Shown here piece after piece: positions 1-10,188 of a stretch of 64,000 bases of DNA (positions are counted from its first letter, which is position 1; each line of letters opens with the position of its first letter). The stretch comes from Rossellomorea aquimaris (lineage in GTDB: Bacteria; Bacillota; Bacilli; Bacillales; Fictibacillaceae), in NCBI GenBank assembly GCA_020524245.1, contig JAIVLN010000001.1:124001-188000 (forward strand). Reading direction: 5' to 3'. A program made the position numbers and the translations under genes. The notes below the pieces were generated by a model. It was not told the origin of the DNA. It did no database searches and worked only from the letters and a program-made list of their open reading frames with translations.

Positions 1-464
1 TTTACATCATAAGGAGTTGAAGGCATAACGATCTTCAAACCTGGTACATTTGCAAAAAGTGCTTCAACCGATTGAGAGTGGTAAAGCGCACCGTGAACTC
101 CTCCACCATAAGGCGCACGGATCGTAATCGGACAGCTCCAATCGTTGTTTGAACGGTAGCGGATCTTCGCTGCTTCCGAAACAATCTGGTTCACTGCTGG
201 CATGATGAAGTCCGCAAATTGCATTTCAGCGACTGGGCGCATGCCATACATTGCAGCTCCGATTCCGACACCTGCAATCGCAGATTCTGCGAGTGGTGTA
301 TCGATGACACGATCTTCACCGAATTGTTCATGAAGACCTGCAGTGGCACGGAATACTCCGCCACGCACTCCGACGTCTTCTCCAAGTACAAATACTTTGT
401 TGTCACGTTCCATTTCTTCACGTAAAGCTTGAGTTACTGCATCTATATAAGAAATTACTGGCAT
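1..464 (-). CDS. bkdAB: Branched-chain 2-oxoacid dehydrogenase E1 beta subunit (partial, N-terminal part)
   Basis: The gene runs off the left edge; about 154 N-terminal codons are present, starting at an ATG (464) 8 bases after a GGGGG ribosome binding site. The protein begins MPVISYIDAVTQALREEM and has the GEDVG motif typical of E1 beta subunits of thiamine-dependent 2-oxoacid dehydrogenases. With BkdAA it forms the decarboxylating E1 component that acts on the keto acids from valine, leucine and isoleucine. It lies 12 bases downstream of bkdAA in the same operon; the E2 gene (bkdB) would lie beyond the window. Identity rests on the motif and on the bkd context. Confidence 0.93.
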   Translation of the reverse strand, partial: MPVISYIDAVTQALREEMERDNKVFVLGEDVGVRGGVFRATAGLHEQFGEDRVIDTPLAESAIAGVGIGAAMYGMRPVAEMQFADFIMPAVNQIVSEAAKIRYRSNNDWSCPITIRAPYGGGVHGALYHSQSVEALFANVPGLKIVMPSTPYDV

Positions 465-476
465 ATGTTCGTCCCC

Positions 477-1469
477 CTATTCCGCATACACGTATTTGAG
501 CGCACTTTCAGCTTCAGCATACGGTGCTTCTTCAGCGTAATCCGTCGCTTCGTCCACTTCTTTCTCAATGCGTTCAGTGATTTCTTTCGCCTTTTCTTCC
601 GTTAAAAGACCGAGTTCTTCAAGGTACTTTTTGAACGTAATCAGGGCATCTTTTTGTTTCGCTTCTTCTACCTCTTCACGCTCACGATAAGCACGATCGT
701 CATCATCACTGGAGTGAGGAGTCAGTCGGTAAGATACTGTTTCAATCAATGAAGGACCTTCACCACGACGTCCACGGTCAGCCGCTTCTTTCACTGCCTC
801 ATAGACTGCAAGTGGGTCGTTTCCATCAACCGTCACACCTGGCATTCCGTAACCGATTGCACGGTCGGATACCTTTTCACAAGCCAATTGCTTGGAAACT
901 GGAACGGAGATTGCGTACTTATTGTTTTCACACATGAAGATGACCGGAAGCTTATGTACTCCCGCAAAGTTTGCAGATTCGTGGAAATCACCCTGGTTGG
1001 ATGAACCTTCACCAAATGTTGTGAATGTCACAAGGTCTTTACCTTCCATCTTACCTGCAAGTGCGATTCCAACCGCATGTCCAACTTGAGTCGTTACTGG
1101 AGAAGATCCAGTGACGATGTGGTTCTTCTTTTGACCGAAGTGACCTGGCATTTGACGTCCGCCAGAGTTCGGGTCTTCTGCTTTCGCAAATCCGGAAAGC
1201 ATCAAGTCACGTGCAGTCATACCGAAATGTAGAACTACGCCCATATCACGGTAGTACGGAAGGACATAATCCTTTTCTTTATCAAGTGCCATCGCAGCAC
1301 CTACTTGAGCTGCCTCTTGTCCTTGACAGGAGATGACGAATGGAATTTTACCTGCACGGTTCAAGAGCCACATTCTTTCATCGATCTTTCTTGCCATTAA
1401 CATCGTTTCATACATTTTCAATACATCTTCATCAGATAAACCTAGTCTTTCATGACGATTTTCGGCCAT
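477..1469 (-). CDS. bkdAA: Branched-chain 2-oxoacid dehydrogenase E1 alpha subunit
   Basis: This 330-residue protein is the thiamine diphosphate-binding alpha subunit of the E1 component, which decarboxylates branched-chain 2-oxoacids to feed acyl-CoA (and branched fatty acid primer) formation. The TPP motif is visible as GEG near residue 153 followed about 27 residues later by NN, and the YRDMG and MPGHFG segments typical of the family are present. An in-frame GTG lies one codon upstream, but the ATG at 1469 has the better spacing from GGAGGG. It is flanked by lpdV upstream and bkdAB downstream, with short gaps that indicate co-transcription. Confidence 0.95.
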   Translation of the reverse strand: MAENRHERLGLSDEDVLKMYETMLMARKIDERMWLLNRAGKIPFVISCQGQEAAQVGAAMALDKEKDYVLPYYRDMGVVLHFGMTARDLMLSGFAKAEDPNSGGRQMPGHFGQKKNHIVTGSSPVTTQVGHAVGIALAGKMEGKDLVTFTTFGEGSSNQGDFHESANFAGVHKLPVIFMCENNKYAISVPVSKQLACEKVSDRAIGYGMPGVTVDGNDPLAVYEAVKEAADRGRRGEGPSLIETVSYRLTPHSSDDDDRAYREREEVEEAKQKDALITFKKYLEELGLLTEEKAKEITERIEKEVDEATDYAEEAPYAEAESALKYVYAE

Positions 1470-1496
1470 CACATTACCCTCCTTAAAAATCTTCCT

Positions 1497-2918
1497 TTAG
1501 TTATGGATCGCTTTACCATCGACAGCGAGTGCTGCTTCCCCGATGACTTCTGATAGAGTCGGGTGAGGATGGACAGAATGAGCGATTTCCCAAGGTGTTG
1601 CATCCAATACTTTTGCTAGACCAGCTTCGGAAATCATATCCGTTACATGCGGTCCGATCATATGGACACCTAACAGATCATTCGTTACTTTATCGGCAAT
1701 CAATTTGACGAAACCATCGGATTGACCGTAAACAAGCGCTTTCCCGATTCCTTTGAAAGAGAACTTACCGACTTTCACGTCGTATCCTTGTTCTTTCGCT
1801 TCGTCTTCTGTCAAACCGACACTTGCCATTTCAGGGTTTGAATAGATACATTTTGAAATCGTTGTATAATCCATTGGATGTGGATTGTTTTCAGTCATGT
1901 GCTCAACAGCTGCAATTCCTTCATGGGACGCAACGTGCGCCAATTGCAATCCACCGATGACATCACCGATTGCATAAATGTGTGAGTCCTTCGTCTGGAA
2001 GTATTCATTTACTTGAATTGCGCCTTTATCCACTTGGATTTCTGTGTTTTGAAGACCAATGTCTTCGACGTTCGGCTGACGTCCAACGGACACGAGCAAT
2101 TTATCAGCAGAGAAGGACTTTTCTTCTCCCTTATGTTCTGCCTTGATTGTAACGCCTTCACCTTTTTCAAGCGTTTCAGGTAATACTTTTGCGCCTGTGA
2201 CGATGTTGACACCTTTCTTCTTCAAGATGCGCGTCGCTTCTTTCGAAATTTCCTTGTCTTCCGTTGGTACGATACGATCTGCGTATTCTAAAACGGTTAC
2301 GTCTAATCCGAAATCGATGAACATGGAAGCCCACTCGATTCCGATAACGCCACCACCGACGATGATGATGGATGATGGAAGCTCCTGAAGCTCCAATGCT
2401 TCGTCAGAAGTCATCACGAGGTCTCCATCGATTTCAAGTCCAGGCAATGTTCTTGGACGTGAACCTGTAGATACGAGAAGGTTCTTCGGTACGAGGATCA
2501 CGTTTTCATCGCCGTTGTTAAACTCAACAGAAACGGCTCCTGGCATCGGAGAAAAGATGGAAGGTCCTAAGATCCGTCCATGACCTTCGTATACATCAAT
2601 CTTCCCTTTTTTCATCAGGTGTTGAACACCCTTATGGAGTTGATCAACGATTCCTTGTTTACGTTGTTGAACTCTTTCGAAGTTGAGAGCCACGTCTTTT
2701 GCGATGACTCCGAATTCTTCACCTTTTTTCGCAGTGGCAAAGACTTCTGCACTTCGAAGTAATGCTTTACTCGGGATACATCCTTTATGCAGGCACGTTC
2801 CACCTAGCTTACCTTTTTCTACAATCGCAACGGATAATCCAAGCTGGGATGCTCGAATCGCTGCTACATATCCGCCTGTTCCTCCACCGAGGATGACGAG
2901 ATCATAATTCTCAGCCAT
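1497..2918 (-). CDS. lpdV: Dihydrolipoyl dehydrogenase (E3) of the branched-chain keto acid complex
   Basis: A 473-residue flavoprotein that reoxidises the dihydrolipoyl group of the E2 subunit with NAD+. The FAD site GGGTGG is at residues 11-16, the redox-active disulfide cysteines are C42 and C47 in TCLHKGCIPS, a second NAD-binding GGGVIG lies near 180, and the C-terminal HPHPTLSE holds the catalytic His-Glu pair. Length is usual for the family. The start is fixed by GGGG upstream of ATG 2918. Its place between buk and bkdAA identifies it as the bkd-specific E3 rather than the pyruvate dehydrogenase E3. Confidence 0.95.
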   Translation of the reverse strand: MAENYDLVILGGGTGGYVAAIRASQLGLSVAIVEKGKLGGTCLHKGCIPSKALLRSAEVFATAKKGEEFGVIAKDVALNFERVQQRKQGIVDQLHKGVQHLMKKGKIDVYEGHGRILGPSIFSPMPGAVSVEFNNGDENVILVPKNLLVSTGSRPRTLPGLEIDGDLVMTSDEALELQELPSSIIIVGGGVIGIEWASMFIDFGLDVTVLEYADRIVPTEDKEISKEATRILKKKGVNIVTGAKVLPETLEKGEGVTIKAEHKGEEKSFSADKLLVSVGRQPNVEDIGLQNTEIQVDKGAIQVNEYFQTKDSHIYAIGDVIGGLQLAHVASHEGIAAVEHMTENNPHPMDYTTISKCIYSNPEMASVGLTEDEAKEQGYDVKVGKFSFKGIGKALVYGQSDGFVKLIADKVTNDLLGVHMIGPHVTDMISEAGLAKVLDATPWEIAHSVHPHPTLSEVIGEAALAVDGKAIHN

Positions 2919-2935
2919 AATTCATTCCCCTTTCG

Positions 2936-4039
2936 TTAAATGCTCTGTTTGACTGGTTGGTTCGGGTATACTTTTGGTTCTTCTTCACCACGGAGGACAC
3001 GTAGTCCACCTTCAGCAAGGGCTTGAAGTTCATTTTCACCTGGTTGTACGATGACGTCGCTGATCCATTCGATGCGCTCGGTAATCAAATTTACGAATTC
3101 TTTTCCGTAAGCAAGTCCACCCGTCAGTACGATGGCATCGACTTTACCATGTAAAACGGCACTTGCCGCTCCTATCTCTTTCGCGACTTGATACGCCATT
3201 GCCTCATAGACCAATTTCGCCTTCTCATCGCCCTCTTCGATCCGCTTCTCGACTTCGACGGCATCGTTCGTTCCGAGGTAACCGACGAATCCTGCATTAC
3301 CGACTAGTTTTTTCATGATTTCCTCAGCATAATACTCTCCTGAGAAGCACATGGAAACGAGATCTCCAACAGGTACTGTCCCAGCTCTTTCCGGTGAAAA
3401 TGGACCTTCCCCGTGAAGACCGTTGTTTACATCGATGACTTTGCCTTGCTCGTGAACACCTACTGTGATTCCTCCACCCATGTGGGTCACGATGAGGCGT
3501 AACTCTTCATAAGGTCTACCCAATTGTTTCGCTACTCTACGGGCAACCGCCTTTTGATTCAATGCATGGAAAATACTCTTCCGTTCAATTTCAGGAACAC
3601 CAGATACTCTTGCCAGCGGTGCCAACTCGTCAACAACGACAGGGTCTACAATGTATGACGGAATGTTTAACCCTTGGGCAATCTCAAAAGCGATGATTCC
3701 ACCGAGGTTCGAGGCATGCTCCCCAGAGTATCCCTTTCGGAGGTCTTCGAGCATCATGTCATTGACATCATATGTTCCGCCCTCGATTGGACGAAGGAGG
3801 CCACCACGGCCAACGACCGCACTTAATTTAGAAACATTGATACCTTCATGATCCAATGTTTCCAAGATGACATTTTTACGGAATTCATATTGATCGATGA
3901 TGTGATCGAAAGCTTTGATTTCTTCGCTGTCGTGTCGAATGGTCTTTTCAAACACGGAGCGTTCATCATCAAATATTCCGATCTTGGTTGATGTGGACCC
4001 AGGATTAATTACCAGTAATCGATATTCTCTTTGTTGCAA
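2936..4039 (-). CDS. buk: Butyrate kinase
   Basis: An acetokinase-family enzyme that converts butyryl/isobutyryl/isovaleryl phosphate and ADP to the acid and [12 protein letters not shown] near the N-terminus, VGRGG, and THMGGGI are the phosphate-binding signatures. An ATG lies at 4054, but its sequence ATGGAGGG itself forms the ribosome binding site, and a TTG at 4039 follows GGAGG by 8 bases and gives an N-terminus of normal length. I therefore take TTG as the start (367 residues; 372 from the ATG). It lies between bcd and lpdV and works with Ptb. Confidence 0.92.
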   Translation of the reverse strand: MQQREYRLLVINPGSTSTKIGIFDDERSVFEKTIRHDSEEIKAFDHIIDQYEFRKNVILETLDHEGINVSKLSAVVGRGGLLRPIEGGTYDVNDMMLEDLRKGYSGEHASNLGGIIAFEIAQGLNIPSYIVDPVVVDELAPLARVSGVPEIERKSIFHALNQKAVARRVAKQLGRPYEELRLIVTHMGGGITVGVHEQGKVIDVNNGLHGEGPFSPERAGTVPVGDLVSMCFSGEYYAEEIMKKLVGNAGFVGYLGTNDAVEVEKRIEEGDEKAKLVYEAMAYQVAKEIGAASAVLHGKVDAIVLTGGLAYGKEFVNLITERIEWISDVIVQPGENELQALAEGGLRVLRGEEEPKVYPNQPVKQSI

Positions 4040-4164
4040 AACGGAACCCTCCATTGATGACTCTATAATGATTCATTTTTTTACATCTCCACTCCTATGC
4101 TCCCCTTATTCTTCGGATTTAACAGGAAGAGCACAGAAGACGGAGTTTCTTATTACTTTTTAAA

Positions 4165-5268
4165 TTATTGACCGAGACGTTGTGAAAGGATGTGACGGTC
4201 GTTCAACAAGAATTGGCTTCTAGAGTTCTTGTTGCGCTCAATACGCTCTTCAGCAAGACGATCCGCAGCTAGATATGTCGGGATGTTGTCTCTCTTAGAG
4301 ATTTCAAATACACGTGCGATGTTGTCGTAGATCATTTCTACTTTCTTCATTGCGCGGTCATGGTTGTACCCATGCAATTCATCCGCTACGTTGATAACTC
4401 CACCAGCATTGATGACATAGTCTGGTGCATACGCGATGCCCATTTCATGGATTTGGTCCCCATGCTTCGTGTCTCTCAATTGGTTGTTTGCTGCACCTGC
4501 GATTACTTTCGCTTTCAATTGTGGAATCGTTTCATCGTTGATTGTCGCTCCAAGTGCACATGGTGCATAAATGTCGCAATCTACAGAGTAGATATCCTCT
4601 GTATCAACCGCTTTCGCTCCAAATTCGTCTACTGCACGTTGAACGGCTTCTTTATTGATGTCTGTAACGATCAATTGCGCGCCCTCTTCGTGTAGGTGTT
4701 TACACATGTTATAAGCAACGTTTCCGACGCCTTGTACAGCGATGACTTTTCCTTCCAATGAATCTGTACCGAATGCTTCCTTCGCTGCAGCTTTCATTCC
4801 ACGATATACGCCATAAGCGGTTACTGGAGATGGGTTACCAGAAGAACCGAATGCAGGTGATACACCTGTTACGAATTCTGTTTCCTGACGGATAAGGTCC
4901 ATATCCGCAACTGTCGTACCAACGTCCTCAGCCGTAATGTAGCGACCGTTCAATCCTTGGATGTAACGTCCAAAAGCACGGAACATTTCTTCGTTCTTAT
5001 CCGTACGTGGATCCCCGATGATAACTGTCTTACCTCCACCAAGGTTTAGACCTGCTGCTGCGTTTTTATAAGTCATACCTTTCGCAAGACGAAGAGCATC
5101 TTCGATTGCAGCGTCTTCATTTTCATACGTCCACATTCTTGTACCACCAAGTGCAGGACCTAATGTTGTATCGTGAATACAGATGATTGCTTTCAATCCA
5201 GATTGTTTGTCCTGGCAAATCACCAATTGCTCGTAATCGTATGTCTCCATATACTTGAAAATTTCCAT
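4165..5268 (-). CDS. bcd: Leucine (branched-chain amino acid) dehydrogenase
   Basis: A 367-residue NAD-dependent amino acid dehydrogenase that deaminates leucine, valine and isoleucine to the keto acids used by the bkd complex. The catalytic lysines K68 (TYKNAA) and K80 (GGGKT) and the NAD-binding GVGNVA segment are present. The start ATG follows a GGAGG site. The gene lies between ptb and buk with about 60 and 110 base gaps, consistent with one sigma-54-driven operon that starts at ptb. Confidence 0.95.
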   Translation of the reverse strand: MEIFKYMETYDYEQLVICQDKQSGLKAIICIHDTTLGPALGGTRMWTYENEDAAIEDALRLAKGMTYKNAAAGLNLGGGKTVIIGDPRTDKNEEMFRAFGRYIQGLNGRYITAEDVGTTVADMDLIRQETEFVTGVSPAFGSSGNPSPVTAYGVYRGMKAAAKEAFGTDSLEGKVIAVQGVGNVAYNMCKHLHEEGAQLIVTDINKEAVQRAVDEFGAKAVDTEDIYSVDCDIYAPCALGATINDETIPQLKAKVIAGAANNQLRDTKHGDQIHEMGIAYAPDYVINAGGVINVADELHGYNHDRAMKKVEMIYDNIARVFEISKRDNIPTYLAADRLAEERIERNKNSRSQFLLNDRHILSQRLGQ

Positions 5269-5329
5269 TATAAATTCCTCCTTGGGATAATCAAATCTAT
5301 CTATTAATGAAGGTCTTTAACTCGACCTG

Positions 5330-6223
5330 TTAAACCGAACGAACGGCAAGTGCAATCGAATGCAGCTTGCTTTCAGCACTGTCTGCTCGTGAAGTTAATA
5401 CAATCGGTGCTTTTGCTCCGGCGATGACAGCTCCTACCTTTGCTTTCGCAAAGTAGATCAATGATTTATAGAGTGCATTTCCTGTTTCAATGTTCGGAAC
5501 GAGCAGGATGTCTGCTTGTCCAGCGACTTCGCCACCTACACCTTTGTGTGAAGCTGCTTCCATTGAAACGGCATTGTCGAGTGCGAGTGGCCCATCTACT
5601 ACACACCCTTTGATTTGGCCGCGTTTGTTCATTTGGCTTAATGCTGCCGCATCAAGCGTCGCTGCCATATTCGGATTTACAACTTCTACTGCCGTAATCG
5701 GAGCGACTTTCGGTGAACTGACACCAATCCTTGTCGCCACATCTACCGCGTTTTGGATGATGTCCGCTTTCTGTTGAAGATCCGGCGCGATGTTCATCGC
5801 CGCATCCGTGACAAAAATGAGTCGGTCGAAACCGTCCACTTCAAATGCCGCCACATGGGACAACACTTTTCCAGTACGGAGGCCGTATTCTTTATTCAAT
5901 ACTGCCTTCAGGATCGTGGAAGTGGAAACCATTCCTTTCATGAGGACATCTGCATCTCCACAGCTGACTGCTTGGACAGCTTTCGAAGCTGCTTCCTCAG
6001 CTGATTGACAATCAACAACTTTCAATTGATCAGAGCCTTCTAGTCCTTCTTCATGAAGAAGGGACTTGATCTTATCTTCGTCTCCAAACAATTGGAAGAA
6101 TGCCAACTGTTTCCCTAATGCCATTTTGACTGCCTGGATCACTTCATGATCTTCTGCTGCAGCTACAGCTACAATCTTATTAGGTAACTGGGTTGCTTCT
6201 TGGATGATTTGTTCTAATTGCAT
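5330..6223 (-). CDS. ptb: Phosphate butyryltransferase
   Basis: A 297-residue member of the phosphate acetyl/butyryltransferase family. It exchanges the CoA of (iso)butyryl-CoA for phosphate, giving the substrate of butyrate kinase. The C-terminal half contains the conserved PIVLTSRADS segment typical of this family. It is the first gene after the -24/-12 promoter at 6276-6292 and so probably heads the ptb-bcd-buk-lpdV-bkdAA-bkdAB-bkdB operon. Confidence 0.93.
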   Translation of the reverse strand: MQLEQIIQEATQLPNKIVAVAAAEDHEVIQAVKMALGKQLAFFQLFGDEDKIKSLLHEEGLEGSDQLKVVDCQSAEEAASKAVQAVSCGDADVLMKGMVSTSTILKAVLNKEYGLRTGKVLSHVAAFEVDGFDRLIFVTDAAMNIAPDLQQKADIIQNAVDVATRIGVSSPKVAPITAVEVVNPNMAATLDAAALSQMNKRGQIKGCVVDGPLALDNAVSMEAASHKGVGGEVAGQADILLVPNIETGNALYKSLIYFAKAKVGAVIAGAKAPIVLTSRADSAESKLHSIALAVRSV

Positions 6224-6275
6224 GACCTATGTTCAACCCCTTCACAAATTTTCTTGTACCCCGCCTATTAATTAA

Positions 6276-6292
6276 TGCAAGATTCATGCCAA
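6276..6292 (-). promoter_or_regulatory. Sigma-54 (SigL) -24/-12 promoter of the bkd operon
   Basis: On the minus strand the sequence reads TTGGCATGAATCTTGCA, an almost perfect match to TGGCAC-N5-TTGCA with GG and GC exactly 12 bases apart. It lies about 50 bases upstream of ptb and downstream of bkdR, whose product is a sigma-54 activator. This matches the known SigL/BkdR control of bkd genes in Bacillus. Confidence 0.9.
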
Positions 6293-6376
6293 GTTTAAAA
6301 ATGCTGATTTCTAGTTGTTTTTGTCGATCCACTCCATGCAAAAGTTTTCATAGTATGAAGCATTCTGCATGCAATG

Positions 6377-8425
6377 TTATTCAATATTGTATTTTTCAAT
6401 TTTGTAATATAAATTCCTCAAAGATAACTCAAGGGTTCTTGCGGTTTTCGTTTTATTCCCGTTGCATTGAGCCAACGTTGACCGGATCAAGTTCTCTTCG
6501 AAATGCTCAACCTGCTCATGGAGTGATCGGTTATTAATCGGCGTATGAGAAGCTTGATTTTTCACACCTATTTTAGAAGTGAGTGGTGGAATGGAGTGGA
6601 CATCGATCCAAGATTCATGGAAAGAGAGGTGAATGATCGCCCGACCTAACACGTTTTCCAATTCTCTGACGTTACCTGGCCAATCATAGCCTTCCAGGTA
6701 GTTGATCGCCGCTTCTGTAATGCCCTCAATATTCCGACCGTAATCCTGGTTCAACTTTTGAATAAGATGGTTGCACAGCTTGCCCAGGTCTTCTTTCCGT
6801 TCTCTCAGCGGCGGAATGAAGATCGGCAACCGATTGATACGATAATATAAATCTTCCCTGAACGAACCATCGATTATTCTTTTCTCCAGGTTCACATTCG
6901 TTGCTGCGATGACCCGGACATTGATCGGGATCGCCTTCGTTCCTCCCACACGGATGATTTCGTTTTCTTGCAATACCCTTAATAGCTTGGCTTGAGTATC
7001 GCTTGATAATTCCCCAATTTCATCTAAAAATATGCTGCCACCGTTTGCTTCTTCAAAAAGGCCTCGTTTACCACCCTTCCGAGCACCCGAGAAAGCACCT
7101 TCTTCATAGCCGAACAATTCGCTTTCCAAAAGGGATTCAGAAATGGCTGCACAATTGACTCGTACGAATTTGTTGTATTTCAGATTGCTGCTGTTATGTA
7201 TAGCATGGGCGAACAGTTCTTTACCCGTACCGGATTCCCCGCGTAACAGCACCGTTGCAGGAGTGGTTGCGCCAAGTTTCGCTTGATCGATTGCGAATTG
7301 CATTTCTTTAGAGTCACCGATGATATCCGAAAACGTATATTTTGCTTCAAGTGTACGAATGATCTGTCTGGCTCTTTGCAATTCGGCAGTCAATGACTGG
7401 ATTTCGGACATGTCGTGAATTACACCGACACTGCCTTTCAACTTCCCATCTACGATAACAGGTGCTACATTTACAACAACATCCCTGCGATTCGGACCGA
7501 CCTTGAGACGGACACCTCGGACAGGTTTCCGAGTACGGAGCACCCTCATGTGCATGCTCTCCCCCTCAGAAATATCTGTCGTTGCTGGTTTTCCATAGAT
7601 GTCTTCTGATTTCAGACCAGTTAGCCTTGTATAGGCAGGATTGACGATCAGCCCTTTTCCCTCTTCATCCACAACCGTAATCGCTTCCTCCGAAGAGTGG
7701 ATAATCGCTTCCAGCATCGTTTGGACGCTTTTCAAGCTTGTTACTTCTTCGGCCATTTCAACAACTTCTGTGATGTCTTTAAAGACTGCAAACGCTCCGA
7801 TGATTTTTCCGGTATCATCTATCATCGGCGTTCTTGTTGTTATGATCTTTCTGTCGTTATCCAACACTTGCTCTTTATTTACTTCCGTTTTACCAGTGTC
7901 TAAAATTCTTGGTAATTCGCTGTTCGGAATCAGTTCTGTAATTTCTCTTCCTATCGCTTGCACGTTTTGAAGACCCGTCATCATCCGTGCACTTTTGTTC
8001 ATGATGGTGATTTTCCGGTTTTGATCGATTGCAATCATCCCATCGTGCGAGGAGCTTAGTACCAAGTCTTGTTGTCTGGACTGAGTAGATAATTGATTGA
8101 TCAGATTTTCTTGTTCTTCCATCAGATCGGAAATCAACACAGCGACAGATGGAGGAATGATGACCCATTTTCGTTCTTTCACCTCTTGAAGAGATGAAAA
8201 GATCTCTTCATTTCCAGTTGTTTCAATCACGACATCGATAGGTGAATCAATAATCTTTTTCCAATCCGTTGCTGTTTGTATCCCTTTACTCTGAGCAAGC
8301 TGAATGGCAGGCGCTTGCTCATTCGGATCAACTACAGCGACCAATTTAAGCGCATTGGATTTTTCGATCATCTTCACCAATGCCGTACCTACTTTTTGCG
8401 CGCCTATAATTATGACATTTTTCAT
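6377..8425 (-). CDS. bkdR: Sigma-54-dependent transcriptional activator BkdR
   Basis: A 682-residue enhancer-binding protein expected to activate the bkd operon. The order is: an N-terminal Rossmann-like segment (about 1-100), two PAS domains (about 120-220 and 235-345), an AAA+ module with Walker A GESGTGKE at 396-403 and Walker B FLDEI near 466, and a C-terminal Fis-type helix-turn-helix. The sigma-54-contact loop reads GAFSGA (443-448) instead of the usual GAFTGA, a conservative change. It reads toward ptb and the -24/-12 promoter, as in B. subtilis. Confidence 0.93.
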   Translation of the reverse strand: MKNVIIIGAQKVGTALVKMIEKSNALKLVAVVDPNEQAPAIQLAQSKGIQTATDWKKIIDSPIDVVIETTGNEEIFSSLQEVKERKWVIIPPSVAVLISDLMEEQENLINQLSTQSRQQDLVLSSSHDGMIAIDQNRKITIMNKSARMMTGLQNVQAIGREITELIPNSELPRILDTGKTEVNKEQVLDNDRKIITTRTPMIDDTGKIIGAFAVFKDITEVVEMAEEVTSLKSVQTMLEAIIHSSEEAITVVDEEGKGLIVNPAYTRLTGLKSEDIYGKPATTDISEGESMHMRVLRTRKPVRGVRLKVGPNRRDVVVNVAPVIVDGKLKGSVGVIHDMSEIQSLTAELQRARQIIRTLEAKYTFSDIIGDSKEMQFAIDQAKLGATTPATVLLRGESGTGKELFAHAIHNSSNLKYNKFVRVNCAAISESLLESELFGYEEGAFSGARKGGKRGLFEEANGGSIFLDEIGELSSDTQAKLLRVLQENEIIRVGGTKAIPINVRVIAATNVNLEKRIIDGSFREDLYYRINRLPIFIPPLRERKEDLGKLCNHLIQKLNQDYGRNIEGITEAAINYLEGYDWPGNVRELENVLGRAIIHLSFHESWIDVHSIPPLTSKIGVKNQASHTPINNRSLHEQVEHFEENLIRSTLAQCNGNKTKTARTLELSLRNLYYKIEKYNIE

Positions 8426-8504
8426 CAGCTACACCCTAGTTTTTACCATGCAATATTTTTCACACCTTACATTTTACCGTTAGTTGAAGCTCTTCGCAAA
8501 CTTA

Positions 8505-8533
8505 TAGACAGAAATCCTGAAAATAGGTACAAT
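8505..8533 (+). promoter_or_regulatory. Sigma-A promoter for the DUF2627 gene
   Basis: TAGACA (8505-8510) and TACAAT (8528-8533) are separated by exactly 17 bases. The expected transcription start near 8540 lies downstream of the ATG at 8532, so that ATG cannot be the start codon. Confidence 0.7.
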
Positions 8534-8558
8534 GAAGACCGAGAAAAGGATGGTTAAA

Positions 8559-8807
8559 ATGACAAGAATAATGGCACTTCTCATATTAGTAATACCAGGA
8601 ATCGGAGGAGTCATCGGTATCAAACTGATCAGAGACTCCCTCTTCGGAATCGTTCACGCGCCGTTCCCGAATTTTCTTATTGAATTGATTGCAGGAATTC
8701 TTTTGTTCATTGTTGGATTCGGGTTCGTCGGAGGATTTATCTTTTACCGTGATCGTAAGAGGAATAATGTTCAACCCAGATTTCGTAAAAAGGGAGGCAA
8801 TTCATAA
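8559..8807 (+). CDS. yqzF: YqzF-like DUF2627 small membrane protein
   Basis: An 82-residue protein beginning MTRIMALLILVIPG with two predicted membrane segments (about 3-22 and 38-60) and a basic tail. It resembles the DUF2627 family that sits beside bkdR in B. subtilis; function is unknown. I chose ATG 8559 because AAAAGGATGG lies 5 bases upstream; ATG 8550 is also possible, and ATG 8532 lies inside the -10 box. It overlaps the next gene by one base (TAATG), so the two are translationally coupled. Confidence 0.8.
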   Translation: MTRIMALLILVIPGIGGVIGIKLIRDSLFGIVHAPFPNFLIELIAGILLFIVGFGFVGGFIFYRDRKRNNVQPRFRKKGGNS

Positions 8808-9016
8808 TGGAGCAGTTCAGCGTACCATTTTTTGAGGAAAATTTCCGCGCGTATGCGGAGCAAAATGAGGATGTTTTCAATAAGCAACAGGCGATGAACA
8901 GTTACTATGTCTCAATGGTTTCGACATTGATCAACGATAACATCAACAAGAACTCAGAGGTCGTCAAGCGAATCCGTAACTTAAACACAGCGTATCAGAA
9001 TGTGCGGTCCTCTTAA
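8807..9016 (+). CDS. Small hypothetical protein, 69 residues
   Basis: I do not recognise this protein. It is soluble, rich in Asn, Gln and charged residues (MEQFSVPFFEENFRAYAEQN...), and looks largely helical. A strong AGGGAGG site lies 9 bases before the ATG, and the start overlaps the stop of the DUF2627 gene, so it is very likely translated. It ends shortly before a hairpin terminator shared with convergent spo0A. Confidence 0.7.
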   Translation: MEQFSVPFFEENFRAYAEQNEDVFNKQQAMNSYYVSMVSTLINDNINKNSEVVKRIRNLNTAYQNVRSS

Positions 9017-9035
9017 TACTAATTATAAAAACAAA

Positions 9036-9071
9036 AAGCATCCTGTCTGGGTAGCCCCAGCAAGGATGCTT
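9036..9071 (+). terminator. Bidirectional terminator between the small-gene operon and spo0A
   Basis: AAGCATCCT pairs with AGGATGCTT, with an inner CTGGG/CCCAG stem, followed by T-rich sequence on both strands. It lies between convergent genes. Confidence 0.85.
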
Positions 9072-9096
9072 TATTTTTTCCTCACTTATTCACTTT

Positions 9097-9897
9097 TCAG
9101 CCTGCTTTATGTTCAATGCGCAGCTTGTCAGCAACCATCGCGATGAACTCTGAGTTCGTCGGCTTCGCTTTCGACATGCTCACTGTATAGCCGAAAAGAT
9201 TCGAGATTGAGTCGATGTTGCCACGGCTCCATGCGACTTCAATCGCATGCCGGATGGCACGTTCTACACGGGATGCTGTCGTATTGAATTTTTTCGCAAT
9301 ATCAGGATAAAGGACCTTGGTGATCGATCCAAGCAATTCGATGTCGTTGTAAACCATTGTAATCGCTTCGCGTAAATACATGTAACCCTTAATATGTGCA
9401 GGTACGCCGATTTCATGGATGATGCTCGTAATACTTGCATCCAAATTCTTCGGTTTATATTCTTTCGTGTATGAGCGCGATGATGAAGATGTATTAGAAG
9501 AAGATTTGACAAATGATTTCTTCGATCCACTGATCTGACGGATTTGGTTTGTCAAGTTTTCCATATCAAACGGTTTAAGAATAAAATAAGATGCCCCTAA
9601 TTCAACTGCTTTGGACGTAACGTCCTCCTGACCAAACGCTGTCAACATGATGACATTCGGTTTCGAACTCAAATTCAAATCGTGCATGTTCTCAAGAACA
9701 GCCAATCCATCCAAATGAGGCATGATGATATCTAATACAAGAACATCAGGCGTCTCCTCTTCCAAAAGCTCCAGACATTCTTTGCCATTATAAGCGACTC
9801 CTACAACTTCCATATCATCCTGACTAGAAATATACTCATCAAGAAGTCCCACTAACTCTCTGTTATCATCTGCCAAACACACTTTAATATTTTGCAA
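9097..9897 (-). CDS. spo0A: Sporulation master response regulator Spo0A
   Basis: A 266-residue response regulator, the end point of the sporulation phosphorelay. The receiver domain (1-120) has the acidic pocket D10/D11, the phosphoacceptor D56 ([12 protein letters not shown]) and a Lys-Pro near 108. A Ser-rich linker (about 128-145) leads to the DNA-binding effector domain with the recognition segment [17 protein letters not shown]. The start is a TTG (9897), 8 bases after AGGAGG; no ATG fits. A 0A-box-like site lies upstream at 10075. Confidence 0.97.
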   Translation of the reverse strand: MQNIKVCLADDNRELVGLLDEYISSQDDMEVVGVAYNGKECLELLEEETPDVLVLDIIMPHLDGLAVLENMHDLNLSSKPNVIMLTAFGQEDVTSKAVELGASYFILKPFDMENLTNQIRQISGSKKSFVKSSSNTSSSSRSYTKEYKPKNLDASITSIIHEIGVPAHIKGYMYLREAITMVYNDIELLGSITKVLYPDIAKKFNTTASRVERAIRHAIEVAWSRGNIDSISNLFGYTVSMSKAKPTNSEFIAMVADKLRIEHKAG

Positions 9898-10074
9898 TTG
9901 ATGTTCCTCCTCACATCTTTTCTAACCCTTGTATGTATGATTTCCACATGAATTTCATAATTCCTTTAATTATTTAATATTTTTATCATAAAACATCCTA
10001 ATCTTTTTCATCCTTCATTTTTCTTGAAATTTCGACCTAAATTACAATTTGACATATCGGAATTCCGTGTTCTT

Positions 10075-10081
10075 TGTCGAA
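10075..10081 (+). promoter_or_regulatory. Candidate 0A box upstream of spo0A
   Basis: TGTCGAA matches the Spo0A recognition heptamer exactly, about 180 bases upstream of the spo0A start. A second site with one mismatch (GGTCGAA on the minus strand) lies at 10031-10037. Autoregulation of spo0A is known in Bacillus; here it is inferred from the motifs only. I could not assign sigma-H or sigma-A promoter elements in this stretch with confidence. Confidence 0.45.
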
Positions 10082-10188
10082 TTTTCTTTATATTTATTAT
10101 ATCAGATGTTGTCACAACTTCCGAGACAAAAATAATCTGGAGTAAATCTTTGGTGAGTTTCAGGATGTTGCGGGAATTCGAGTTGAAC

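Noticed and set aside
9898-10074. Sigma-H promoter of spo0A
   Set aside because: Several AGGA-type tracts are present but none pairs with a GAAT at the right spacing.
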